Origin: Nyssa sinensis
Lineage: Eukaryota > Streptophyta > Magnoliopsida > Cornales > Nyssaceae
Direction of reading: 5' to 3'
DNA: 64,000 nucleotides
Assembly: GCA_008638375.1 (NCBI GenBank)
Contig: CM018052.1
Coordinates: 6,741,506-6,805,505, forward strand
This document shows positions 1-10,998 of the stretch, one piece after another (the stretch's first letter is position 1; each line of letters begins with the position of its first letter). A program made the position numbers and the translations under genes. The notes under the pieces are model-generated. The model searched no databases and was not told the origin of the DNA. It was given only the letters and a program-made list of their open reading frames with translations.

Positions 1-125
1 TCTTTACTGAGATTAGTCACATTTCTAATGGAAAAAATTATGGTTTGAAGTTATGGATTTTTATTTTTATTTTTATTTTTAATGGTGGTGTGACTGGAAC
101 TGATGGCACAACTAACTGTATGTAG

Positions 126-443
126 GTCCGAGTCTACACAGCAGAAAATATATTTCAGGATCTCAAACTTGCTAAAGCCGAGTTCATACAAGCTAGTGTT
201 TACATCCACAAGGAAACAAAAATATTCTTGCCAAAAATTCTTGGCTATTTTGCGAAGGATATGTCACTGAGTGTGCCTGAACTTTTGGAAGTAGTTAATG
301 GATGTCTAGCAGAAGTTAAACAGAAAGCTATCAGAAGATCTGTGAAGGGTAGACCTGACAAGTACATTCATTGGTTGCAGCAGAGTTCAACCTTTCGATA
401 TGTGATACATAGTGAATTGGCAGAAGGGAGAATATCTGTTTGA
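126..443 (+). CDS. Last coding exon of a DUF547-domain protein (partial gene)
   Basis: The frame is open from a likely 3' splice site (AG at 124-125, intron to the left) to TGA at 441-443, about 105 codons. It begins VRVYTAENIF, contains FLPKILGYFAKDMSLS and ends WLQQSSTFRYVIHSEL plus a short tail. The order 'VYT, LPK, FAKD, Trp, phenylalanine-rich FRY' is the C-terminal signature of the plant DUF547 family, whose members often have an N-terminal leucine-zipper region (MIP1/ternary-complex-factor type). Biochemical function is not established for the family. The start codon and earlier exons lie outside the window. No frameshift or internal stop is visible, so the gene looks intact here. It is the only ordinary host gene I can support. 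Confidence 0.85.
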   Translation, partial: VRVYTAENIFQDLKLAKAEFIQASVYIHKETKIFLPKILGYFAKDMSLSVPELLEVVNGCLAEVKQKAIRRSVKGRPDKYIHWLQQSSTFRYVIHSELAEGRISV

Positions 444-475
444 TCAGTCTTTTGTGTGTGTGTATATGAATTATA

Positions 476-481
476 AATAAA
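476..481 (+). promoter_or_regulatory. Likely polyadenylation signal of the DUF547 gene
   Basis: AATAAA lies about 33 bp after the stop codon of the DUF547 exon, at a suitable distance in an AT-rich 3' UTR. Confidence 0.5.
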
Positions 482-879
482 GTGCTTTTGAAGCCAAAAC
501 CATAAACAGGGATAAGAATTTAAATTGTATAGTGTTCCTCTCGGTAACTACTCTAGTTGATATCACAACATTTACTGCTTATGGATACATATAATGGATT
601 TGTGGTAGTTGATACTTGTCATTACTTATATAGGCCTTTTTTTTTTTTTTTCAAGTTGTCCATTATTTTTGGAGAAAAAAGTTCTCCCATTGAAAAAAAA
701 AGAGTAGGACATGAATCATGTTATTATCCCAAGAAATGTTGTTCCCACATTAGTGCGGGATGGACTTCTGTGTGAGTTGGTTATAATAGCATTCTTTCTT
801 GAGCTAGGTTGTCAATGACCATTACATGTCTCCAACCCTGGCTTTTGCTGGCAGGGAAGAGAGATCATTTCAACCCCCA
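482..879. other. Intergenic spacer, no gene seen
   Basis: AT-rich DNA with a poly-T run near 638 and a poly-A run near 693. No coding or structural feature is supported. Confidence 0.6.
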
Positions 880-1022
880 AAGGGTAGCTTGAGCCATGGC
901 GAGTTAAGAGATAAGTGTTTCACACCACTAGTCCCTAGTTCGAATCCTATTGGGTGCATATTCCCTTGGTGGCCCTCAATTGACTAGATCCATATAGAGA
1001 GCCGGTAATTTGTGGGTCTAGG
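880..1022 (+). repeat. tRNA-derived SINE-like segment
   Basis: A box-A-like sequence (TAGCTTGAGCC, 885-895) is followed about 45 bp later by a good box B (GTTCGAATCC, 938-947), the internal Pol III promoter layout of tRNA-derived SINEs. It does not fold as a complete tRNA. The 3' part is probably displaced by the insert at 1023-1532. Ends are approximate. Confidence 0.4.
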
Positions 1023-1532
1023 TTAGCCTGTTAATGAATTAGATTTTGATCTTAATCTAATTCGTTTAAGTGGATATGGATTGCATTTTTTTTATTTGTG
1101 ATCCGATCCAATCCGAATCGGATAAGGATAGTTATTAAATGGATCGGATATGAATTTGCATGATCCAATTCCATTTATAATGTATAATATAAATGATATA
1201 AGATGTTAAATATATATGAAATAGATTTTGAAGGTAGGATAATTTTATAATACTTGAACATTCTTTGTTGAATTTCATGTAATATACATACATATATATA
1301 TATATATATATATGTATATTAAATAGATTTTCGAAGTTGGATAATTTTATATTTTTTGAGATGAATTTCATTTATCGGATCGAATATCCGATAGTTAACA
1401 GATTTTGATTTGATTCAATCACTAAGTGATCTGTCGGATTATCAGATTGGGTTGGATAAGATATTTTTCTAAATGGATCAGATTTGAGTCACCCTTGATT
1501 TGATGCATATCCGATTCATCTACCAGCCTATA
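1023..1532. mobile_element. MITE-like insert with TCTAGG flanks
   Basis: Flanked by TCTAGG at 1017-1022 and 1533-1538. The ends form an imperfect inverted repeat (TTAGCCTGTTAATGAAT against the reverse complement of the right end, about 14 of 18 matching). The interior is AT-rich with many GGATCGGAT/ATCCGAT words and an AT microsatellite. No transposase. Superfamily uncertain. Confidence 0.4.
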
Positions 1533-1596
1533 TCTAGGAGAGTTTACAGCGTAATTCTCTAGCCACTAGGATGGTAGCGTAGAAGGTGATAGGAGA

Positions 1597-2230
1597 TAGG
1601 TCTGTCAACGGGTCGGGTTTGGACAGACCTTCTAAGATTCGGACCTAGACTCGTTAAGACCCGCCTCAACTAGATTCGAACCCAGATTTGTTGGATCCGG
1701 GTCTCTGACTCCAAAACCCGACCTTGTTTACAAAAACAAAAATAAAAAACAAAAATTTTCTATTTGGAATAGTCCAACTTGGCTTTACGAATAAAATGTT
1801 TTATTGGTCTCAATTATGTCATTGTTGATTAAAATTGTTTCATGTGATAGTTATTATTCTTTGTATATTTCATTCTTACGATCGGACACATGATGAATCG
1901 TAAAATGACAATAATTGTCATCTAGAAATTTTTTTATTTTTATCAAGAATTTAGGCCTACAAAAGGTTGCCTTTCTCCTATATATAATAGGAAATGGAAT
2001 GAAAATGACATAAAATGAAAATGTCATAGAATGAAACAAAGATTACTCATCCAAGACAAAATAATGTTTATAATGATTTTTAATGGAATGTTCATTCAAT
2101 AGAATTGGGTATTGATTCATAAAACAATTCCATAAAGTGATTTCCAAAATGTTTTTATAGTACAAGACGGTGCTAGAAGGTTGAAGACGATAACTTCACT
2201 GAGACTCTCTCTCTCTCTCTCTCTAACTTT

Positions 2231-2264
<34 letters not shown>

Positions 2265-2534
2265 TGTATGTATGTATGTATAGTAACTTTGTTAGAAGGT
2301 TAAATACTCTAACTTCAATATTGTATTAAAGAGAGAGAGAGAGAGAGAGAGAGAGAGTGTGTGTGTGTGTGCGTGCTTATTAATGATTTAGCGAGTCAGG
2401 TCTTTAACGCGTATTTTTCAATGGATCTATACTCGACCCATTTAATTAGTTTTTAATGGGTCCAGATCAAGTCTTGTTAACATGTCAGAATCTTATGTAA
2501 ACGGGTCCAGGACGAATCGAAGTTTACAGGGCTA
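1597..2534. mobile_element. hAT-type non-autonomous DNA transposon
   Basis: An exact 8-bp duplication, ATAGGAGA, flanks the element (1589-1596 and 2535-2542), the size hAT transposases leave. The ends are imperfect inverted repeats: TAGGTCTGTCAAC on the left and, read inward, TAGCCCTGTAAAC on the right. This matches the TAGGG-TG-CAA style of hAT termini. The 938-bp interior codes for nothing and holds three microsatellites. Confidence 0.75.
2205..2372. repeat. Microsatellite cluster (CT)n, (TATG)n, (GA)n(GT)n
   Basis: Runs of CT (about 2213-2224), TATG (about 2231-2281) and GA followed by GT (about 2331-2370) lie inside the hAT-type element. The two copies of 'GAAGGTT-AA-CTTCA' flanking the TATG run suggest local duplication. 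Confidence 0.85.
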
Positions 2535-2542
2535 ATAGGAGA

Positions 2543-3042
2543 TTCTTTCATGTTATTTAAAAAAAAAAAAAGGAGAGCATTTTGTTACAGTGGTATCATT
2601 TGCTTCCAAAGTTTGAGACCCCAAGTGACAACAAAAATCAATAATATTATAATATTATAAGGTCTTGTTTGGACAAACGGATAAAAGGTGTGAATATGTT
2701 GTTATATCTCAATTCTGTGTTTGGGTGTCTACCGGATATAAGGTTCGGATATAACTATTTTTATTTTTTATTTTCTTATATATTAGTTTTCTCAAGGTCT
2801 TCAAAATTTATTTTTCTAGAAGTCATTTAAATTTTTTTTTTTCAAATATATGCATACAAGGTATTTAAAATTAAAATTTTATTCACAAATCAATTACAAA
2901 ATCTACTAACTATAATCACAATATTTTAGATTATGATTGTACAAATATCATTCACAATATAGCAATTTCTCACTTTCGGGGTGATTCAAAAAAAAATCAT
3001 GGTCTGTATTGTTAAGAATCATCTAAATTAGTGATTATATAC

Positions 3043-3090
<48 letters not shown>

Positions 3091-4036
3091 GAATCATATA
3101 TATTCATGCACTACTACTATTATTTATATATAACAGTCTGTTAATTGATATAAAAAATACATTATAAATTTTGGAACAGATAAAAAAAATTGGGTAAATT
3201 GTACTTTTTACCCCTATAGTTTGGGTGTAGTGTCACTTTAGTCCCTCTAAGTTTTGACACATTAAACCTTAAATTTTTTATTTTGTATCAAATTCATCCA
3301 ATCATCACACGTCGTTATAAAATCTGACAGAAATGATCATGTGTCCATCACGTGAACCATTTAGTAAAGGCACATTGGTAAATTAGTATGTTATACATAT
3401 CTACATATATCTTCTCTTTCTGTTTACACAATATACAACATGTTTCAAAGCCGGTATGAAGAATAAAGGGGGCCAAAGCACTGTGCAAAGAGGAACTGAG
3501 GAAAAATAGTGGAGAACAAAGCTCTAATTGATGCAATGAATATTGCAATTGCATCGTCGAAGCCTATAAAATTGTGAAAGGGGGAAACAAAAGAGATGAA
3601 ACATGAATGTTAAATGGGCTATTGAATACATCAATGACACATTCATGAAATTCTTAGACGAATGTGAGAGAGAGCTTGGGGAAGTAGGTCAGATGAATAT
3701 TTGTGTGCCATGAGATTCACCTAAACCAGCAAACTTCAAATCATTTGCTTCCAAATTATTTTCTTGTCTAGTTTATAATCATTAACAACTTCCACATTCA
3801 CGTAATTTTAAGTCTTGTATAAAATCATCCAAGCTCAAATGCATTTATTATCTTGTAGATTAGAAATTTGCAAGTGTTTTTTATATTATACATAAATTCC
3901 TTTGCAAAGAAATGAGAATAATTTATTGTAATAAATAATATAATTTCTAGTTTTCATGTAGTACTTCAAAACTTTATTATTTCTTTCCTTCCTTCTTGCT
4001 TTCTTTCTTTCTTTTTTTTAGAGTAACAATCTTACA
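2543..4036. other. Non-coding AT-rich spacer with an (AT)n tract
   Basis: No coding region is supported. An (AT)n tract lies at about 3051-3088. The stretch near 3190-3310 ('tttacccctatagtttggg') looks like dispersed repeat DNA common in plant genomes, class unresolved. Confidence 0.5.
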
Positions 4037-4364
4037 ATACCTGTAACACCCCAGACTTAATTATTAAATTATGTAATGAAAAACTCTTCTTGAAATCTGA
4101 TCTGGCATTTAACTGTTTAAATTCAACTGTTTAATACTGATCAAACCCATGTTAGCAAATGTTAAAAAATTCTGAGAAACTGATTACTGTCACTGAACCC
4201 TCAGACACTGAAGCTAACCTAACTAGGAGTTGACTGAAAGAAACCGCGTCGAAAAATAAGCTGCAGATTGAAAGTTAGGAAGAAAACAGTGAAACTGCAT
4301 TAATGCGCAGCCAAACAGGGCCTAAGCCCGAAATATGGGAAAAAGACCAAAAATGTGGCCAAGA

Positions 4365-4429
4365 GGATTTGATCCCTTGACCAACTAGGAAAAATTTGGT
4401 TTACCAAAAAAAAATTACCACCTAAGCTA
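4365..4429 (-). repeat. tRNA-like module, antisense in the LTR
   Basis: On the minus strand a box-A-like TAGCTTAGGTGG is followed by a box-B-like GGATCAAATCC. The same arrangement occurs at the equivalent place in other LTRs here. It is not a functional tRNA because no acceptor stem can be formed. Confidence 0.5.
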
Positions 4430-4463
4430 GGAACACTTCTGTGTATATATGTACAAAGATATG

Positions 4464-4478
4464 TATATAAGTATAAAT
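4464..4478 (+). promoter_or_regulatory. Candidate LTR TATA box
   Basis: TATATAAGTATAAAT, followed about 250 bp later by a GA-rich tract and then a donor-like AAG/GT near 4908. Element A and the LTRs at 18297 and 61789 show the same order. The start site is inferred. Confidence 0.4.
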
Positions 4479-5693
4479 CAGATTTGGCCTCTCCCCAAAG
4501 TGACCAATAGCCATGCATGCAACACATCAGCATGCATCACCCTATGCTATAGCCATCATGCCTATCCCACCATGATTACATCTCCTCCCAACCAAATTGC
4601 ATGCAAACCCATCATGCACTTGGGGGAGATGAAACATCAAAAAAAGAAATCTGATTATTGATATACAATCTCCATATATGCATGAGACCAAATCTGTAAT
4701 GAGGGTTTAGTTTACTGTTTTAGAGAGAGTGTGGGTTAGAGAGAAAGGGAGAGAATCTAGAGAGAGAAAGTGAGACCTTGTGTGTGAGTTTGGCCATTGA
4801 AGAAGCAATAGAAGGGAGCTAAGGTCTGGGAGTGCACGGAGGGATCAAAGCCAACTTGTTGGAGCTTCTGTTCGAACACAGCCAGTGAGGGAGACCACTG
4901 TATGAAGGTCAGTTGTCCAAAATTTTCTGAAATTTTCCTCTTTGATTTGGCTACTGTTTTATAGATTTAAGACTGTTAATGCATGCGTAGTAGATTAATA
5001 ATCAAAATTGGGTTGTTTACGAATGATTTGAACCCATAAAACTGCCCAAACCCCCAACCCGTAAGCAAACCGCCATTGTTGAACCTTGAGGTTGCAGGTC
5101 TGATTCGACCTCAACCAACCGAGCTTTTGATGATCAATACACGAAATAGAACTCTGTAGGACCCTGAAAAACACCATCCGCGACCTAGAAACCTAGGTTT
5201 AAGCCCTCAAAATCGACATTATCCTTTTCGGCCCAAAAACCAACTCTCAACGTTTGACCACTAAATTGAGATTAAACGATTGGGAATTGAAGCTCATGTT
5301 AAGAGGGTCACGGAGGACCAAACCCCGTGCAAAATGGTCAAGAAACCAGGCCGTATGGATCGACTGTAACTCCCACGATAATCGGCTAGAACAGTCCCCC
5401 GTCGTTGAGTTTGATGCTTGAAACCGATGCCAAATGAATGGTCTTACACCCAGAATCCTTTTAGAACAAAAACCAGTGAAAATCGATGCATAAAACTCCA
5501 CGAAATTGAAGGAGAAAATTCTGCAATTCTAGGGCAACAGTAGCCCTAGACTGTTGGGGACGATGAACAGTACGGGTCGGGCATGGATCGGGTTGTCGGG
5601 TCGGGTCCCGACCCGACCGAGAAACGGATAACCCGTTTAAAACCAAACTGTGTCGTTTTAGCATAACTGATTTTAAATTTTAAATTTTAGGGC

Positions 5694-5712
5694 TGACGTC
5701 AGCCTGACGTCA
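5694..5712 (+). promoter_or_regulatory. Paired TGACGTCA (as-1/CRE-like) sites
   Basis: Two TGACGTCA palindromes at 5694-5701 and 5705-5712. Tandem TGACG cores are the known binding arrangement for plant TGA-class bZIP factors. The pair is kept at the same place in several LTRs of this window. Confidence 0.55.
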
Positions 5713-6028
5713 GCACATTACCTTGAACCGGTCAGAACCAGATTGGACCGGTCCGGTTCACTTGCTTAAGGACTGAACCCTTTGGTTCAGTTCAAACCTT
5801 TTGGAAAATTGTAAACCAACCCCCAACAGTTCTGAATATTACACTGTGGCCCAGTTTATGATGTTTTAATTCATTTATACCCCTGATAATTTAATAAATA
5901 ATAAAATAAATTATTTAATTAATTTATTAATTAAATAAAAATGACCAAATTACCCCTAGGTCATAAATAGGTCAAATGAAGTCCAAATAAGTCAAACGAA
6001 TAGTGTATTTTCACTATTTCAATCATTC

Positions 6029-6191
6029 CGGACTCAATGGTGGAGTCCGATTTGGGAAATTAAGTCCCGAAAAATACAAACACGTAGGAGTAAATGACCA
6101 TACTACCCCTGAGGATACTCGAACCCAAATACAACTAAAAGATAGTCTATTTTGACTATGTCAGACATTCCGGACTCAACGGTGAGGTCCG
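6029..6191 (+). repeat. Repeated palindromic module built on CGGACTCA
   Basis: Copies at 6029-6049 and 6171-6191, each CGGACTCA then a short spacer then GAGTCCG or AGGTCCG, about 142 bp apart. Each is followed by a 'CCGAAAAATAC' block and separated by 'accaaat-tacccct' stretches. The module recurs in the other LTRs. Confidence 0.7.
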
Positions 6192-6534
6192 TATTAGCAG
6201 ATAAAGTACCGAAAAATACAACACACGAAATTACCAAATTGCCCCTGACACTGTTTAGAACCCAAACAACGTCCGATTGAGACGAAACTGAAAACAATAG
6301 AAACCCTGACACGTAGGGGACTATACACGTGATTGGATGACGAATTGGAGTCGAAACTTCACAACTGTGAAATGACCAAAATACCCCTAACCCTGTATCA
6401 AGTTAGATAACATCCGAATGAACTAAGAACTAACCCAATGAAAGCTTAAATAATTTCATGACCGGACTGCCTAGAGGTAGTACACATCCTGACTTCTTGG
6501 ATCATGCTATATAGGGTAAAAACTCAAACCGGTC

Positions 6535-7491
6535 ATGGAAAGGAAAAACAAGAAATTTACCATTATGTCTAAAGCCGAAAGACTAGCTGACAAGAAGCAA
6601 CAGGAGTTCATGCAACAACTCTTATGGCAACAAAAGATTATCGAACGGAACATAAGGATAGCCAAAACGACTGAGGTAGTCTCCGTTCGACCGTTTATAT
6701 ACAAGATGCGTACCAAGGCAATGGTCGCGGAGGCTAAACTAAAGAAACAGGAAGACACGGAAACCCTGAAAGAGTGGGTGCAAAGGTGAATTTCAATTAT
6801 CATAAAAACACATAGACAGCGAAATAGTCTAACTCAGGTTGAAATTTAAATAAACCAAGTTAAAGATTCATGTGAGATTTACGAAATGTTCCTAAATTTT
6901 CTAGGATAAAGAAGGATAAGAAGAAGAGAAAGGCTTCTCAGTTAAGTCCCGTTACCGCACAAGGTGAGTAACCTAGACTCCTGAATTGGTGTATAAGTAC
7001 ACCGTCTAGTTATTGTATTTTTTATACTGTACTGTACCGTTCCTATTGATATACTGTCTTCCATGCTTTTACTCAATGCATGACTATATTTTTACCCTGT
7101 CCGATTTCACTGTTCCGTATTGAAATGAAATTATCCTTGTTTTTACTAAAAGAACTACTGACTCATGACACCAAATTCAGTCTTGAACACTGTATGAGCA
7201 TATTGCACTATTTAAAGTGTGCATACTGTACTGTTATCCTGTTATACTGTTCTGCTCTGCTCATTATTGAACTGTTCTGTTGCTATGATGTTTTGACTAT
7301 ATTCTTGTTTTAAATATTGTTCAAATATACGGATTTAACTATATCCTCTAAAATGTCTGATCCGACCACCTGTTTTATAGACAACAATGGTTTGAAACCC
7401 ATGACAGGGGACCCGTGTTACTCACTGGGCTTTTTAAAGCTCACCCCTTCCCTAACATTTTTCAGGTGAGGGACCCAGCGACCGGGATTAG
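6535..7491 (+). CDS. LTR-embedded small ORF, predicted three-exon spliced form
   Basis: No known family recognised. ATG at 6535 opens 84 codons ending at TGA 6787-6789; the product is helix-prone and charged (MSKAERLADKKQQ, then VSVRPFIYKMR). A donor-like CAAAG/GTGAA lies at 6785/6786, just before the stop. Joining to the acceptor TTTTCTAG/G (exon 6905-6963) and then, from donor CAAG/GTGAGTAAC, to TTTTTCAG/G at 7466 keeps the frame open to TAG at 7489-7491, about 111 codons. The added exon contributes RIKKDKKKRKASQ, which resembles a nuclear localisation signal; the unspliced form lacks it. Element A keeps a shorter related stretch (EGTETLSQMLKR against EDTETLKEWVQR) with the same junctions. 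It lies in LTR sense orientation. Splicing is inferred, not observed. It may be a captured host exon or an old accessory frame. Confidence 0.5.
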
Positions 7492-7846
7492 CGGGTTGGA
7501 GACCCGAAGCACTATTTTGAAGAATCCATGAATTAACCATTTTTGTACTTAACTCCATTTTTGAATATGATGTACTGAAACCTAAGACTAGTATCTTTTG
7601 TAGGACAATGATGTAATAGTTAACCATGGATGTATTAATGGCTCTGCCAAGGTGTTATGCATTCCCTTAGTTCCGCTGCAACTTATATTAATTGAATGCA
7701 TTGTACTTGGATGTTACTGATGAATGGCCTGTGGTTAGGATTACCGTCGGCATTTTGATTTCAAAAAAAAAAACCGATGGGTGCCTAACTGGCCGGTTGC
7801 ATGCCCCTAATTCGCACAGGGTGGGTAAGGGGGATGTGACAATACC

Positions 7847-8357
7847 CAAGTTAGAAAATAATGAGGTCAATAGGCAAAAAATTTGTTAATGAGACAGATA
7901 GTAGATTTGGGATCAACATAAGGGTCATTTTGACACTTATCCAATTATTATTATTGACTTTGGTTTAAAAATGAATTTGTAAACATTTCAAATTTGAAGC
8001 CCTGTGCCAAAAACTAAAAGAAAAACAAAAATGAAAACCAAACACACTATCTCTAGGACTAATATTCTCAAAGAAAATCCATTAGCTTTGTGGAAGAGTT
8101 AAACAATCCCCAAAAAAAAAAAACTCTAGTGTAATCTCGAGATTAATTGACCTAACCGAGGAGGTGCTTGGCGTGGGTCTCGGTATTAGTTGGTACAATT
8201 GTGTCGAACACCTGGTTATCAATTGTTTTTTTCATATTACTAAATGCATCTCATTTACCCCTTACACTAATATGTCCTTCACTATTTTCCCTCATTTCCT
8301 TATTTCCCCACCAAGCATAGTGCTCTGTTCTCCATTCCAAATAGCTCTCAAATGAGT
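7847..8357. other. Non-coding spacer between LTR and Tat-like element
   Basis: AT-rich sequence without recognisable coding or transposon ends. It may be degraded repeat. Confidence 0.5.
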
Positions 8358-8938
8358 TGTATATAGGGAAGAGATGTATAATGATGTACTAAAAAATGAC
8401 AGCCCAACCCAAGTTTGACACGTGTCTAAGCTTTTATGTGCAGGTCAGAAAGTGACAGAGCAATTCAGATTTGACGTTTGCTAGCGAGAAGAAGGGTGCA
8501 GACTTTCCCTATCGAACAGTCGGCTTGGAGCCCATGCTCAACAGGGTATCGAGCTCATCACTGCCTTGCCTACCCTACCGACCTCAAAACAAGGAAACAA
8601 GATGCGATATGGAAACTTCCATTCTTGAATATATTCCAAACCCTATCTTCATGGAGATCAGAATGGAAATTGCCATATCTAGATTACCATAGATCCTGAA
8701 ATTCATGGCTCCAAATCCTAACCAATTTAGGAGATGAGCGGCTTATAAATATAGCCATAATGTATGTTTTTCAATTACGGTCAATTATTCTTTTTCAGTT
8801 TTAGCTTCTTTTCTTCTTTATTGACTTTATCATTGGAGCGATTACCATTGGAGCCAACCCGGTGGCTCTCTGATATCTCTTTTCAAAGTTCATGACAGGT
8901 GACGAGGAGCGGAGCCCCACTGATCAGAAAGTGTAGCA
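8358..8938 (+). repeat. Probable LTR of a Tat-like Ty3/gypsy element
   Basis: The stretch ends GTGTAGCA just before a leader and gag-like sequence. A start at TGTATATAGGG is a guess because no second copy is present. It contains 'gccaacccggtggctct' and a TATAAATA at about 8745. It is the left part of the element that element A later split. Confidence 0.45.
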
Positions 8939-8969
8939 TCTTTTTGCTATATCCCAGGTTTTGGCTTCT

Positions 8970-9238
8970 ATGGCCCAAAACCAGCAAAGCAATCCAATCC
9001 ACCTTCTCCAGGCTCATCTAATAAAGGGGCTCGACCTCTTACTACCACCACAGGCGGAGAACCTCCTAACATGGAGACCCCCAATGTGCAGCCAGTACAC
9101 CTCCATGGTACAACTCGCATGGGGGGGCGACCCCCAACCATCAAACGCCCCAAGAGGAGGGATGCCGACCTTTCACCCTACCATTAATTACCAAAGCAGG
9201 ACAAAGGTTCTAACTTCGGCAACCTCGGGGGCCAATCT
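8970..9238 (+). pseudogene. 5' part of Tat-like gag (interrupted)
   Basis: ATG at 8970 gives MAQNQQSNP. A neighbouring frame reads GGEPPNMETPNVQP and GGRPPTIKRPKRR, the low-complexity N-terminus typical of Tat-lineage gag, so the frame has already shifted. The element is broken at 9238 by element A and resumes at 24647 after the duplicated AATCT. Confidence 0.5.
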
Positions 9239-10014
9239 TGTCACATCCCCCAGACCCACCCTGTGCGGATTTGGGGTACGTGGCAAAGGCCAGTTAGGCA
9301 CCCATCGGGTTTTATCAGTTTTTTTTTTTTTTTTTGAAAACAAAACCCCGACGGTAATCCTAACCAAAGGCCATTCCGATCTAAATCCCAAGCATAATGC
9401 ATTCAACATATATAGTTTAAGCAGCGGAATTTTCACAAGAGAATGCATACATATATACTTGGCAGAGCATTCAGGATATATCATAGTCAGTCCTATCTTA
9501 GTTAAGATTACAAAACATGTTTCACCACAAAAGGTCATAGTCTGTTCAGTTACACAAGAAGTACAAAAATGGTATAGATTCACAAAAATGTGTTATCATT
9601 TTATCTGGGGGTCTCCAACATTTTCCCCCTAAGTTCTGGACCTGCTAAACCTGTCCATCTGAAGGTTCCCCTGAAATTATTAAAATAATGGAATGAGCTT
9701 TAAAAGCCCAGTGAGTAACACAGATATCTAGGCAAGAGTTTCGAATTCAATCTTTGCTTAAATCACATGGTAATTAAATCAGTTTGGAATTAATAGTTCA
9801 ATAAATCCAAGTCAAGTTCAATAGATCAAAACAGATAAACGGTTCAGAGTGCTAGCATATCAATCAGAAGTATAGTTAATCATTTGAGAAACTAAAAACC
9901 ATGTCATCGGTGATAAAAGCATGCATTTAAAACAATTGCATTTAAAACATATAGTATTCGAAACAATTTAGCAGATCGAGGAGCAGTAACTTAACAGTGT
10001 CAGAAGTTACTCAC

Positions 10015-10069
10015 CTTCAATATTTGAGTTTGAAGCTATGAACGGAGCCTTCCTCTTTTCTCCTTAAGC
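10015..10069 (-). other. Predicted 55-nt mini-exon in the LTR
   Basis: On the minus strand TTGTTTTAG precedes and GTGAGTAAC follows. An upstream piece ends in a donor (AAGAG/GTAAGACC at 10176-10177) and reads EGTETLSQMLKR, similar to the frame at 6535-6785. Joined, it continues LKEKRGRLRS and stops. This looks like a decayed copy of the same spliced frame. Confidence 0.4.
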
Positions 10070-10998
10070 CTAAAACAATTTATAGAGATTTATCAACTCA
10101 TGACCTTAGACTGAGTAAGTCTACCCTATGATGGGTTTCATGGAACTAACTTATAGTGGCTAGTTCATAGGTCTTACCTCTTAAGCATTTGGCTTAGGGT
10201 TTCAGTGCCTTCACACATTTATCGGTTCTGATTTTCATATTATGGACCTAACCATTGAGTTCGGAAGGTCGAAGAAAGTCAATTTAGACTCTCTCGGCTT
10301 TTACATCTGGGTTCGGGTATGTCAGGGGTATTTTGGTCATTTTTGCCGTCACATAATTTCTGTCTCGGATTCGTCATCTAATCATGTATACAGTCTCACA
10401 AGCGTCAGGTCTATAACTAGTATTAATTCCGTTTTAATCGGACTTTATTTAGGCCTTGTACAGTGTCAGGGGTATTATGGTAATTTCATATGTTGTATTT
10501 TTCGGTACTTTATTTGCAGTCACGGACCTCACCATTGAGTCCGGAATGTCCAACATAGTTAAAATGGACTATCTTTCAGTGAAATTTGGCCCTATGTGTC
10601 ATTAGGGGCAGTATGGTCATTTACCCTTTACATGTCTGTATTTTTCGGGACTTGGTTTCACAAATCGGACTCCACCATTGAGTCCGGAATGCCCGAAATA
10701 GTAAGATTACACTATTCAATCATTAAATTCGGACTTGGTTTGACTTGTTTAAGGTCCAGGGGCATTATGGTAATTATTCCCTTTTAATAAAATAATTAAA
10801 TAATTATTTTATTATTTTAATTAATTTTTCAGGGGCATAATTGCAAAAGATTTTCAAAATCTGGGCCTTAGTGTAATTCTGTTAAAGAGTGGGGGTCAGT
10901 TTGCAAATATTTAAAAGTTCAAAACTGAACCAAAGGGTTCAGTCTCCTTGCAACTGAACCGGTCCGGTTCAGTCCGGTTCTGACCGGTCCGTTACATT

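Larger units (their letters stand above)
4042..7841 (+). mobile_element. Solo LTR of a Ty3/gypsy chromovirus, 3.8 kb
   Basis: Starts TGTAACACCCC and ends GGGATGTGACA. It is flanked by a 5-bp target duplication, ATACC (4037-4041 and 7842-7846), with no internal region, so it is a solo LTR left by LTR-LTR recombination. The end sequence closely matches the LTRs of element A. In order it holds an antisense tRNA-like module (4365-4429), a TATA tract (4464-4478), a GA-rich leader (about 4723-4775), paired TGACGTCA sites (5694-5712), two CGGACTCA palindromes (6029-6049, 6171-6191), and a small spliceable reading frame (6535-7491). Long LTRs of this kind are typical of the Tekay/Del chromovirus clade. 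Confidence 0.9.

Noticed and set aside
2228..2372. Regular short repeats as a CRISPR array
   Set aside because: The units are 2-4 bp microsatellites without spacers, in a plant genome.
8961..9632. A 223-codon plus-strand open frame
   Set aside because: It crosses the edge of element A at 9239 and joins Tat-like gag sequence to LTR sequence, so it is a chance frame.
10242..10787. Repeated plus-strand frames (also at 22201-22746)
   Set aside because: They are identical because both lie in the two LTRs of element A, and they read antisense through the palindromic modules. There is no protein likeness.
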